Source: Amanita rubescens (lineage: Eukaryota; Basidiomycota; Agaricomycetes; Agaricales; Amanitaceae). Taken from it: 64,000 nt of DNA. Where the stretch lies: the NCBI GenBank assembly GCA_015039365.1, contig WION01000096.1, positions 1 through 64,000 on the forward strand, read 5' to 3'. Positions 17,567 through 28,810 of this stretch are shown here, piece by piece. How positions within the stretch are numbered: position 1 is the stretch's first letter; each line of letters begins with the position of its first letter. A program made the translations under genes and the position numbers. The notes under the pieces are model-generated. The model ran no database searches and was not told where the DNA came from. It worked only from the letters and a program-made list of their open reading frames with translations.

Positions 17567-18995
17567 CACTCCCCCCCCCTTACCCATAGGAATCCTATAG
17601 GATTCTGATACATATGGTTGTCAGCCATTTTGGCTGAGAAATCCTACTTCATTCCAATGAGAGTCCTATTGGAGTTATTGGACTTTAATAGGAGTGAATA
17701 GGACTCATCCTATGGGAGTTTAATAAGAGTTTAATCAGACTATGCATAAATACAGTAGAAAGACATGTAGTATTGCTATTTTGAGCTTGTTTGTATATAT
17801 TTACATATATTTGAAAGTGGTAGGTGCTGTGGGCTCCACTTCTGATGTTTAAATACCTCTAGAAACAGTGCTGAAAGCACCAAAACCCTCTTAAAAAATC
17901 TAAAAAAATGTTGAAAAATACCCAAAAATTATGTAGTGCTAATATTTGTATTTGTTTATATTTGTTTATATGTTTGGTGGAAAATGGAGAATATTCAGCT
18001 TCTTTCACCACATTTGTTAGGATGTTTGAGAATGGACATGTGTGACAGGGGTGTGTGACATGTTTGTGACATGCCTCAAACAATCTGCAAAAAAATGCCT
18101 AAAAAATTGTGGCATCTCAAATGTGCAGGAATGAACATGCCAAACAAGACTAAATTGATGAAAATATATAAAACCATATATTATAATGATAATATATCGT
18201 AGATATTTTCTTATCTTATCATATTATCTTTATCATATTATCTTATCTTATCTATCTCCTTTAGTATAGATTAAGTAGATATAAATACACTTGCGTCATA
18301 GTTACTAGATATGATTCCTTATGAATCATATATCGTCATTCTACAGCAATCTGTCAAGAATGAACTCTATAATATCTGTCATACAGCAATATGTCAGATA
18401 TGACAGAACCCTATAATTTCTGTCAATCATTATGACTAGGAATAGATCATATGATACGTTATGACTCACATATTGTCATATGATGAGTCTATATGACGAT
18501 AGCTGTGTAATACAATACACACCTTATCATCCAATAGGATAAGGTCCGTAGATAGCATAGTTTACACTTATTTGTATCTCAGACAATATATAAGGAGGGA
18601 CAATTTGTCGTATCCTCCTAACTTCTTACTCTCATCTCCACATCTTATAGTTGAGCCTCAGCTCCTATAAAGTCCCCCACACACTCCTACCTTCTTAGTA
18701 AGTAGGCTCCTTACTCAGTCACATGCGCTGCGCTGCTGCGTTGGACTCCATGACTCTGAGGAGAACCCAACTTCATCATAAATTTCAAAAGTCTTAAAAT
18801 ATATGGAAAAATCAATGTGATTAGGCTGAGTCATACATATATCACAATGCTATGTGGAAGCCAGCATTAGCAGTGGCCACATTGCCATTGTCACATTTCC
18901 ACTTGACACCTAAATTGTGAGAAAACTAGTACCTCTGGTAACACTGCTGGTATGTATATAGCCTATACTTGTGAACATGAGCCGCAGGTGCACCA
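17567..18995 (-). mobile_element. Element C, copy 2 (one end, interrupted by LTR-D)
   Basis: Starts CACTCCCCCCCCC and is the reverse complement of 54780-55602. It includes the TATAGGAATCC palindromes next to the end. Similarity ends near 18995. A solo LTR-D lies at 18156-18778. The shared 74-residue frame in both copies (17859-18083 and 55055-55279) has no recognisable domain and is probably not a gene. Confidence 0.7.
18156..18778 (+). repeat. Solo LTR, family D (copy 2)
   Basis: 623 bp, TGATGAAAATA to TTCATCA, TSD TAAAT (18151-18155 and 18779-18783). The empty site GACTAAATTTCAAAAG is present in inverse orientation in element C copy 1 near 54985, which proves the borders. Confidence 0.93.
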
Positions 18996-19061
18996 AAACC
19001 GTAACTGCAACTGCTTCCCAACTGACCAAACTGTGACCAATGGCAGTGGTTCAGTCACAAC

Positions 19062-19869
19062 TAGTGTTTTAAAGTCCGGTTCAGTCCGGTCTTTTTTCCA
19101 TTTTTGGAAAGACCGGACCAAGACCGGTCTTTTGAATTTTGAGATTTGGAAAGACCAGACCGAAACCGGAAAAAACCGGTCTTGCGGTCTTGCAAGTGAG
19201 TTGGCAACCAGTTGCAACCGGTCGCAACCGGTTTTCACCCTCGACACTTATGTAATAGTGAAAAAATTGAACTTTGTTAAAAATATAAGTACATAACATT
19301 CTAAAGTGAGAAAAAGTGATGTTGTGGGCATTAGATACTATGTTATTCTTCAAGATCTGACTATTGCTACACTAATGCAAGGTGTTGAATGGGTGGATGC
19401 GTAAATGGGTGCTTGGATGACGTTACTAAAATTAGAATTGTTTCTAATTTTAGCAATGTCATCCAAGGTGACACTCGCCAATCCACCCCTCGTCGCTAAA
19501 GTTCAAGAACAAAAATGTCATTAATATATTATAATAATCATTGTAAAGGGTCTGAGCTATGTTGTAGGGATTGGATATGTTACTTTTCAACAATGACATT
19601 GGAAATTGTTTCTAAAATTAGCAATGTCATCCGAGTTGCCACTGGCCAATCCACCCCTCCACCCCTCTCAACGGTCACCATCAAAGACCAGTTGTGACCA
19701 GTTGTGACCGGTTTTCAACCGGTCTTTGATTCTAGCCCAAAGGCCCAGACCGCAATCGGGCAGAAGTCAAATCTACCAAAACCGGCAACCGCGGTTCAGT
19801 TGCAACCGGTAACGGTCCAGTCCGGTTGCCGGTTTTTTACCGGTTGCACAACTGGACTTTAAAACACTA
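19062..19869 (+). mobile_element. hAT-like MITE, family E copy 2 (E2)
   Basis: Ends TAGTGTTTTAAAGTCC / GGACTTTAAAACACTA with TSD GTCACAAC (19054-19061 and 19870-19877). No transposase. Rich in GGTTGCAACCGG repeats. A further TTTAAACACTA end at about 19932-19942 suggests that E2 sits in an older copy. Confidence 0.88.
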
Positions 19870-20133
19870 GTCACAACCGGTTGCAGTTTGGTCCAGTTCC
19901 AGTTTTTTTCTGGTTCTCATGACCGGACCTTTAAACACTAGATGAATTGGCCAAGTTCCTGGGGCTTTGTCCATATAACAAATCAGGGAAATTCACTGGA
20001 AAAATAAAAACCATATCAAACAAGGAAATAGAGCCTGTTTAGGTTATATGTCCAGAATGTGCCCAGCCACACCCTATCTTAGATCTATTATTAACTACAT
20101 AAATTAAAAAATAAAAAATCTGGCCTCAGATCT

Positions 20134-20159
20134 GCCACTTGGTGGCCCACACCTTCAAG
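20134..20159 (+). mobile_element. Helitron 3' end, second copy
   Basis: A hairpin GCCAC-ttg-GTGGC (20134-20146) is followed by 13 nt ending TTCAAG at 20159. The large Helitron ends the same way at 51879-51909, with the same 13-nt spacing. The two sequences diverge right after CAAGTT. The rest of this copy is too decayed to delimit. Confidence 0.55.
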
Positions 20160-20913
20160 TTGCTTTCCTGGTTTTGAGAGGCTTTGGGTACTTCATCAGG
20201 AAAAATGTATCTTGCTAATTAGACATGATTATATACTTGGGAAGCGCTGCCTGCATTGGCACCACCAACCTTGCTTCAGATCTGCGTGAAGTCCAACAGC
20301 AAATCAAAACATCACATGTCTTATAAAAATGTGATTCTTATTTACTTGTGCTATATTTACAGCTCCTTCCCACTTTCTACTAAATGAAATGTGGTGTCAA
20401 CTGTGACTTGCACTGGGCATTCAGGTATTTTGCCTTCAGGAGTGTTGGAAAACTTCCCAGGTGATTATGATTAGTCAGCACTTGTAATGGCATCACAATT
20501 AATAATAAATCAATAATGATTGGATCACAATTGCAAGCAGCGGTCATAATCAACTTGTGATTTGAGGAGTTGATTGTGATAGGACTTTAATGAATAGTTA
20601 TAACTGTGTATACATGCTCTGCAATGTGCAGTCTGTTGGGGTGCAGGCAAGTCATTCAGGTGATAAAACAGCAATATTGTTGTGTTACAGCAGACATTCT
20701 CATGAATGTGCCACTTTCATCTGTCCATGTTGTCTACCTGGTATGTACATTATCTGCTCATGCTTGTATCTCACTGACTTCTCAACTGATTTTAGTCAAT
20801 AAATATATCAAGCTATTCTTGCCATCAAGCATCCATTGTCACTTGTTACTAGAGTCCTCTCCAATCATTATCTGTACAATCAGCTGTACCTACCTTGGCC
20901 AGCTTCACTTACT

Positions 20914-21113
20914 ATGGCACACACTTCACCCTCAAAATCATGCAACCTGCAGAATAAAGGCAACAATCAGAAGGTACCTTGCCCATATTGCCAACAATCC
21001 TATCACATCTGTGGCCTATCAAATCACAAATCAAAATGCCAGAATAAACAACTACAGAAACAGGCCAATGAAGAGGTTAAGAGGGATTTATGGGCAAAGC
21101 AGCATCAGAGGGG
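20914..21113 (+). pseudogene. Fragment of a C2HC zinc-finger protein
   Basis: ATG 20914 opens a basic frame with CPYCQQSYHICGLSNHKSKC, a finger of the CX2C...HX3C kind often found at the start of mushroom transposase-like proteins. The frame is soon lost. It may be the first exon of a decayed transposon gene. Confidence 0.3.
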
Positions 21114-23067
21114 TGCATATTCAAGGTGCATTACTTATTTTGCCAGTGACATTATATGTTGACCATTTTGCACCTATGGCACTACTATAGTCTATAGGAT
21201 TACAGGCTGTCACCCTGCTTCCGCCCTAGCAAAACCTAGGTGAGTGATAAAATATCTAATCACTTATCATGCTAAGTTGTTTATGGCAGGCTACAGATGG
21301 CACTAATCCGCTAAGACTGGCTTCTTCCAATGATTTGGATATAGGACCTGGGCCATCATTGACTAGTATTTCTGATGATCATGACTTGGAATCAGGTATG
21401 TATTTCATTGATTTCCAACTCAAATTGTTGTAACTGATGATCTGAACAAGGGATAACCACCCCAGCCAATGACAAACACAACATTAAAACAGAGTTCCAC
21501 CTGCATAGCTGTCGCTCACCAACAATAACTGATTACCAGGACTACTGTTGGAGGTCTGGCCCAGAATTTCTCTTGCCTTCTAATCAAAACCTGTGGCACC
21601 CCTTTTGTTCTTGAGCAGAATTTATGATAGCAAAGGTTATACTTGATGCACATCTTACAGAGGAGCAGACTAATACCCTCACTAAAGCAATATGTGCAGC
21701 AATCAAAGGAGAGGATACCTTTGAGTTGTCAGGGTACACTGAAGTCTGTGAGTTGTGGAATAAGTCAGCATCAATGTTGGCCTTGGTTATTTGTTGAATA
21801 ATTGGCTGTCCAATCACAGTAGGACCTTCGTCCATTCCCACAAGAGCAGAAGAATTGGCATCAATGATGCCAATTCTTCTGCTCACTGGTCAGAGGTATC
21901 TGTAATCTGTGACTATCTGTTAACCTCAAATCTCATGCTAAAAGCACAGAGATCACCCTAACTGCTAACTCTCTTCACATTTCCTAGCTTTGTTAGTAGG
22001 GTGCCTATATATGGCCTGGGTGACCTGAGCCTGGCTGTAGCTGCACAAGTGCATGCATGACAGAAGCATTGTTTTCTTGTTGAAGCTGTTAAGCTGAGGG
22101 ATAGCTTCTCAAAGATCTACCAGCTGCACATCTTCCAGCATTGTTAGTTTTCCGAATCTTGAACCAAATTCCATGGTTCCACCACCAGAATTTTGCAAAA
22201 GTGTCTTAAGCTATGAATGATACAGCCAATCTCATGTGCATCATTTGCAAGGGAAGTGGTGGTGATCATGCCATAGTACACCATTCAAAATTCTTGTCTT
22301 CCAATAACTGCTGAAGATGAATCTCAGCTTTGTCATCTGGCTCAGTCTCAAGGTTAAAACCATTGATAGTGCTAACCATCTTCTCATCCTTGAGCTATCA
22401 CAGATGGATGGCATTCATGCCATAGGTACTGATATAATTTCTGTCCTTCTCCAGGATGTTAACAGGATGCCATGTGCAGTGGTCCTGGCCCAGACCCATG
22501 ATTGACATAAGGGTTGTCATGGGTATAAATAACTACTTTATTATTCTGTCTGAAGGGTGTGAAACAGCAGGCTTTTCAGCTGTGGGCATCTTGTGCTTTC
22601 CCTAACCCATAGTTGGCTTTCAGTTAAGTCAACACATGCACTTCCAGTATGTTTGAGCTTATGGTCATTGTAAGAAATGAAGATGTAGAAGCAGTGGCAC
22701 ATTTAGATGATGTGTAGGTTGAGATAGAGTTAACTAAATACTGTCTGAACACTTAAACTACTACGACATAGCTTACTACTAGTCTAGGTACAAACTTGCT
22801 GAATGGCTATAAACCCTTGGGTAATCTGTGGATGTATCTGTGGATTATCCATGGATTATCCATGGATTATCTGTGACTGCACAGATACTTACCTTTGAAG
22901 GGACAGATACAGATACAGTGGACAGTATCTGTAAAAGTATCTGCGCCATTGCCTAACAAAAATGGTGCTCAAAGGCTGCTCTGCCAAGTCTCTTATCCCA
23001 CCAAAAGCCACTGTCAGTGTAGATGACAGTGCGTCATTCATCTCTGTGTCTTCACTGTGGAGTTGGT

Positions 23068-23908
23068 TGTTACGTTTGTTCGTTCACTGATAAGTCGAGC
23101 TTATCAGGTACCGTAGGTTCCTCAAGGGAGTTCCAGCACTTACATAAGAACGTTCAAAGAATAAGAGTGTTATCGGATAAGTCCTCAAGGGAGCTTAGAC
23201 GATAACGAGACAGATTTTGACTGTTAAAACTAGACTAAGGTCTAGTCGTATATTTGCGTGTTTTATATAGTACAAGGTATATACGCAAATATAGTAAGTG
23301 GTTATGCATGTGATAATGAAATGGTTTACATGTGATAATAGACATGCATGTGATAAGGTGTTACGTTTGTTCGTTCACTGATAAGTCAAGCCTATCAGGT
23401 ACCATAGGTTCCTCAAGGGAATTCCGGCACTTAAGAACATTCAAAGAATAAGAGTGTTATCGGATAAGTCCTCAAGGGAGCTTAGACGATAACGAGACAG
23501 ATTTTGACTGTTAAAACTAGACTGAGGTCTAGTCGTATATTTGCGTGTCTTATATAGTACAAGGTATATACGCAAATATAGTAAGTAGGAATGCATGTGA
23601 TAACGAAACGGCTACATGTGATAATGGAACGGTTTACATGTGATAATCGACATGCATGTGATAAAATAGAATAGCATATGATAAACGATGAATGTTCCAG
23701 AAGGAACGCATATGCAATCAATGACGTAGGAGGGATGACATAGATGATAAGATAAGAAAAAGATAGGCCATGACGTACGTTTGTAACATAAGGTGAAATA
23801 GCATATGATAAACGATGAATGTTCCAGAAGGAACGCATATGCAAACAAAGGTGATAACGTAGGAGGAACGATGATAAGATAAGAAAAAGATAGGCCATGA
23901 CGTACGTG
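23068..23908 (-). repeat. LTR-A of chromovirus A2 (minus), interrupted by another solo LTR-A and missing its 5' end
   Basis: Reverse-complement LTR-A sequence 23068-23358 continues at 23789-23908. Between them is a complete solo LTR-A. The LTR is fused directly to ORF3 sequence at 23905, without the purine tract and the terminal TGTTACAA. The break is a deletion between two ACGTA repeats that the A1 copy still has about 75 bp apart. Confidence 0.85.
23359..23788 (-). repeat. Solo LTR-A nested in the A2 LTR-A
   Basis: 430 bp, TGTTACG to TTTGTAACA, TSD TAAGG at 23354-23358 and 23789-23793. Same family and orientation as its host LTR. Confidence 0.92.
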
Positions 23909-25342
23909 TCATGGTTATGTTCTGTGTCGCTGTCGTAGACATATGAGTCTTGGTTTCCTTGCCAAGGATGACAGCGGTGGCGGCGATTGTTGGTAAGTCG
24001 TTCTTGAAGAGTTGGTTGTTCTTCTCGTGTGTTAGAAGGGGTCATGGTGGCAACAGGACATGTTGAGCGTCCTCATGGGGTTTGTCCTCGGCGGTGTCCT
24101 AAGTTTCATTGTGAAGGTGGCAGTCCAGTAATGGTGGTGGTGCGGTCGTTACCAGGAGGGCGAGTGTAAGTTCCTCGTCGTCTTCTAGTGATAAGGGGAG
24201 CCTAGGGTTCGCCCTGTTCAAGTTGGGTGGAATTAATACTGGTGGCGGGTGACGCGGTAGAAGCACGTTGTTCGGGGATTTGTTCAAACGGTGTGGGCGG
24301 CGGCTGTGCCACAGCGTCCGGATAAGTGGGAGGAGGGGTTTCTTCATGCACCGGGTTTTGATGTATTTCTCATCGTCGATGGTGTTTGGTAGTATGATGT
24401 GGGCCTCCACATATGTAACAGCCTTGAGTCCCAGGAATGAATATCTTCTCCATCGAAGGCTAGGTTGTTCGGTTCAAACAATACTAATCGTTCAGCACGT
24501 GGGTCAGGTCCATGGAGATGGAAAAGAGTGCAGTGGGCTGGGTTTTCAGGGATAGGGACGTCGCGTCCTTCAATGGTATGTCCTCCTTGGAGTGTGATAA
24601 CAGCGGTGTCTTGGTATTCATTATTAGTGTTGGGTCTGTTAGGGTTATGATCATGTCTCCATATGAGGTTGTTAATCGTCATTTGTAGTTGTTGTAATAT
24701 GGTTATATCCCAACCATTGGGGGTCAACATTGGGTTGAGACAGTCGTTAAGAGTTCGGATACATTCAAGCGTAATACAGGGCATCCATGCATCCAGGCCA
24801 TTCCAGTGTCTAGTGTCTAAGGTGGGTTGTTGCGTTGGTTGGATAAAGTGGTGTCGGTGTCCAGCAGTGGTAAGATGGACTGCTTCTTCAAGGTATATGT
24901 CTCCTTGTAAGTTGCAAAACCAGTGGTTATTGTTCCAGATCATCAAGGTAATCCAGTGGTTACGGTGCAGTTCTCAGAACCGACAGGTAAGATTAATGAT
25001 GATGTTTACGAGGGCCATCAGATCGGGGTGAACATATCTATTCAAGATGAACAGATAGTTGTTGGCAAAAGTCCAAGACGTAAACAACGTCCAGATTCGG
25101 TAAAAGGCTCATCGAATTATTGGATCGACGAAGGAAGGAATGGCGTAATGCGTCAAGATGACGTCTATAGCGGGAATGTCAGGTGCGGGCATGTTGAAGT
25201 TGTTGTTGTTGACAGAGGTGTGCTGAAAGAGGAACCTAGGGATGGGTCCTTCGGCAGGGAGTCTAGGCGTAGGGCTCATAGATTGAGTGTGGGTTTCCCT
25301 CATCAAATCCAACGGGGTATAGAGGGGTCTTGGTGACGGGAG
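23909..25342 (-). pseudogene. Chromovirus A2 ORF3, 3' two-thirds (decayed)
   Basis: Minus-strand homologue of the A1 post-pol ORF. It contains the PRFLF, IRRAFYRIW-region and RDVPIPEN blocks. Compared with A1 it carries TGA stops where A1 has CGA (at 25109-25111 and 24974-24976), a frame change near the zinc-knuckle region, and an extra in-frame stretch of roughly 96 nt near 24600-24690 that A1 lacks. The TGA that ends the first part of ORF3 in A1 is at the same place here (about 24369). The 5' part lies at 52675-52938 beyond the copia-like insertion. Confidence 0.8.
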
Positions 25343-26640
25343 TGTTAAAGTTATCTTATCTAATCATATAAGATAACGTATATCTTATCTTATCTTATCT
25401 CATATAAGATAATACATCATATCTTATCCTATAGATTAGGATATACAGATTAGATGTACATATACATACATAGGATATTGATATATCCTATAGTTGCTTG
25501 CGTCATCCCATTACTGCTAGTGTTTAAAAGTCCAGTTCAGTCCGGTTTTTCACACTATTTTTGGCACAACCAGACCCCAACCGGTTTTTCGGACTTTCCC
25601 ATTTGGGTGCAACCGGACCAAAACTGGTGAAAACCGGTCTTGCAGCATTGCCAGCAGGCTGCGCAACCGGTCGCAACCGGTTTTCACTCAAAACCGCTTA
25701 TGTAATAGTGAAAAATCGAATTTTAATAATATATAAGTAGATGACATCCTAAAATGCCAAAGTAGGCTATGTTGTGGACATTGAATATGTCATTTTTCAA
25801 GATCTGACAGTTACTAAAGGAATACAAGGGGCTGCATGGGTGGATGCGTAAATGAGCACTTGGATGACATTGCCAAAATTAGCTAAAGTGATGTCATTTG
25901 CTAAAATTAGACTAAAGCAAATCAAGCAATGTCATTGATATGTTATATAAGTGCACTAAGCTTATTCTAAGGGGTTTGAGGCTATGTTGTAGGCAATAGA
26001 TATGTTAATTTTTGAGATCTGACAGTCATGACATTAATACAAGGGGTTGCATAGGTGGATGCACAAATGGGAGCCCGGATGATGTTGCTAAAATTAGTGC
26101 AACTTCTAATTTTAGTAGCGTCATCCGACTACCCACTGGCCAATCCACCCCTCTAACCCTCCAAACGGTTGCCGAAAAAGACCAGTTGCAACCGGTTTTG
26201 CAACTGGTCTTTGACATCTGGCCCAAATCCTTGGACCGAAACCGTTTTGAGGCTGTAGGTGGCAAAACTGGCAACCGCAGTTCGGTTGCAACCAATACCG
26301 GTCCAGTCCGGTTACCGGTTTTTTGCCGGTCCTTTAACCAGACTTTAAAACACTAATTACTGCGGTAGACGTGTCATAGCTGTGCTAGACGTCATATCAT
26401 ACGTCATACACAGCTCTTCCTCTATTTACTATACTTTGTACTTATTAGGATACTAGTAGTATATAAGACTACCTGTACGTAGGTACAAATAAGAACCTTC
26501 CTTCTCCTCTTACCACCACATCCTATATTCATAGGATAGTGAGTTATACGTTTGAGGTCATCACCACCACTCTACACTCCACTCTAAGTAAGTATTCACT
26601 TTAATACTTAGACGCTGCGCTGCTGGGCGTATCTTCGTCA
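25343..26640 (+). repeat. Copia-like element 5' LTR, containing MITE E3
   Basis: Matches the 3' LTR (52228-52674) except for the MITE at 25518-26355 and its TSD. The first 90 bp are dense in TTATC/GATAA. A TATATAAG box lies near 26459. Confidence 0.92.
25518..26355 (+). mobile_element. hAT-like MITE, family E copy 3 (E3)
   Basis: Ends TAGTGTTTAAAAGTCC / GACTTTAAAACACTA, TSD ATTACTGC (25510-25517 and 26356-26363). The empty site CCCATTACTGCGGTAG is in the 3' LTR near 52389, so the borders are certain. Confidence 0.95.
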
Positions 26641-26656
26641 GGTTATGGGCCCCGAC
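26641..26656 (+). promoter_or_regulatory. Copia-like primer binding site, half-tRNA type
   Basis: GGTTATGGGCCC directly follows the 5' LTR. It is complementary to the anticodon stem-loop of eukaryotic initiator tRNA-Met (GGGCCCATAACC), not to a tRNA 3' end. Priming by a cleaved initiator tRNA half is known from Drosophila copia. Confidence 0.6.
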
Positions 26657-27661
26657 ATGGTATTGCCTGCATCACTATCGTCACCAAGGCATGTTACCAT
26701 GCAAGATGTGTGAACAGGTATAGTATTGTGCGGGTCAGAGACCTGAGTGGCAACCGTCAATTTAACTAACTTCTTGTACCTGACATACAAGCTTATGACA
26801 TGCGCCCGGACCCTAGGGCTTTAGGGGGATCTCCTTGCACCCAGGGATAAGGGTACCACCTACGTTTCTCAAGGCTGGCATGGCAACCTTGACCCCCATG
26901 GAGTTATACTTGCCCTCCATGATGTGACTGGGGTATTCATGCACGATATCCCATAATAAGGCCCATTGAGCCTTTAGTTACCATATGTAGATCATATGGC
27001 CCATAGTAGCCCTTCATAAGTATAAAGGTCATGCTGGGTCCCATTGTGGACCATACACACAGACTATTAGGCGTCCACTCTTATAGAGTGCCTTAGATTA
27101 GTTGTTGGCTCTGCTCAAAAGGCATCCACGTATACTTTCATATTGGCTACTGGGAGTGCTTATAAAGGTGGTCACGGACAGTTTATGGACCGGACACCTT
27201 TCTTTTTCCAAAGACAACTGGTACCACTGGGACCAGGCAGTTGCCGCAGAGCGCACTGCAGTCCGCGGACCTTATGCATGTCATAAAGTTGTTTACAGGT
27301 CAGGCACACAAGTCTGGTACATGTTCCTCGGATCGATCCTGGTGCTAGGCATTATTATGCTTGGCTGTAGCTCATAATGCTGCACGCAAGGTTGTTGTCG
27401 TATTCGTTATGACACCCTTGCCTTATGAAATTGTTGTCGTTAAAAACAATCTCATTAAAATCCTTAAATAGATAAACATCATTGAATTTATATATAATTC
27501 ATCAAACGATTGATTGATTTCATCTCAATCAATCGTTCCATCATCAAGAAGCAAGAAATAACATTTCTCGCTCACCCACTCCAATACAAGGCCATCAAAC
27601 CTTGTTACCAACATTTCCATAAGGTTTTATATAAATATAAACCTTTATCAACATTCTTGTT

Positions 27662-28810
27662 ATGTCTTCTTTTACCAAAGAAGAAGACAGCGCTTTATGT
27701 TCCCTTGTCACTGAATTACAAGGAAACAATTATCGTGCCTGGGCACGACAAATAATGGCATACTTTCAGATCTCAAATCTGATGGTATTTATGTGTCCCG
27801 TCATTCCAAATGCAATCCCTGCTCATCTCAAAGCAGTAATTGCACTGATCACTTCCACCAACAAGGCAGCAATCATCATACAAGCTGATGAGCTTGTACA
27901 AAACGAGAAGGCGTTACACGCCATTAAGCTCAGATTGTCTTATACAATCTTTGAGCTTTATCAACATGTTTATAATGCAAGACTTCTATGGATGTTCTTG
28001 CAAGAACATTATAAAGATGATTCTCAAGCAATCCTCGACAGATCACTTGACAAAATAGATCATGATCGATCTATAAATAAAATCATCACTTGTTACAGAC
28101 ACATAGCAGCACAGGGACCGAAAATCCCGACTGCTCATCTAAAGAAAGCACTTACGACCATTAGGGCTGTTCCATTAAAATGGATCAACCAAACAGCGGC
28201 TACATCATCTGTTACCGCTAATAATACGAATTACTCTAGCCCCACAGCGGTTAGTTCAGGAAACACTGCTTCTCAAGTTGGACCTATTAGAGTCCAGCAA
28301 CTTGCTAGTGAAATTCATTCGGCATGGTCGTTATGGCATCACGCTATACAGAAACAATGCCCTCTGTTAACGCGAGACAACAACTCGCATACAGAACATT
28401 GTTTAGCTAATGCCAGCTTAACAAACAAAGGAAAAGGCCGCTGCAGATGCTCACCGCATCCACAGCCCACACATTTGCACTGGGAAGACTTTAAAAATAG
28501 TAGCAAGCCTGATTACATCAGGGGAGGATCTCCACTATTAGTCCAACAGCCCGAATCTGATCCGGAATCAGATTTCACACATGATTCATTTAAATCATGT
28601 AAATCAAATGTTTCCATGCCTTTACCTTTATACGAGTCTTTGACAGACTCGTCGGATACAAGAATAGAAAATTCCCAGGAGGAATTTTACGATGCTCATG
28701 AAGATTTCGAGCGCCATCATGGAAATTTCATGGCTATAGAAAGCTATGATCAATGGGTAGAAGAACAATATAGCATAGGCTTAGATAATTTCTGGAGGAA
28801 ATATATGTAA
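27662..28810 (+). CDS. gag: Copia-like Gag
   Basis: 382 residues from ATG 27662 to TAA 28810. The N-terminal NYRAWARQIMAYFQ and the helical region with LWMFLQEHY fit the UBN2/retrotran_gag group of Ty1/copia capsids. A Ser/Thr-rich linker and an acidic C-terminus follow. No CCHC zinc knuckle is visible, which is unusual. The coding sequence itself is full of perfect inverted repeats: for example 28554-28574, 28579-28600, 28632-28652 and 28668-28688 each hold 8-bp stems. The role would be to form the particle that packages the element RNA; enzymes would have to be supplied by another element. Confidence 0.7.
   Translation: MSSFTKEEDSALCSLVTELQGNNYRAWARQIMAYFQISNLMVFMCPVIPNAIPAHLKAVIALITSTNKAAIIIQADELVQNEKALHAIKLRLSYTIFELYQHVYNARLLWMFLQEHYKDDSQAILDRSLDKIDHDRSINKIITCYRHIAAQGPKIPTAHLKKALTTIRAVPLKWINQTAATSSVTANNTNYSSPTAVSSGNTASQVGPIRVQQLASEIHSAWSLWHHAIQKQCPLLTRDNNSHTEHCLANASLTNKGKGRCRCSPHPQPTHLHWEDFKNSSKPDYIRGGSPLLVQQPESDPESDFTHDSFKSCKSNVSMPLPLYESLTDSSDTRIENSQEEFYDAHEDFERHHGNFMAIESYDQWVEEQYSIGLDNFWRKYM

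Larger units (their letters stand above)
19878..23067. other. Decayed repeat region with a Helitron end and a zinc-finger exon
   Basis: No complete gene. Contents: a Helitron-type 3' end at 20134-20159, a possible exon with a C2HC finger at 20914-21113, and a short exon-like segment around 21287-21396 bounded by CAG and GTATGT. A direct repeat of GGATTATCCAT lies near 22843-22872. The rest is unassigned. Confidence 0.4.

Noticed and set aside
17859..18083. Identical 74-residue frame at 17859-18083 and 55055-55279
   Set aside because: Identity follows from the two element C copies; no domain, no start context, and the flanking sequence is equally conserved.
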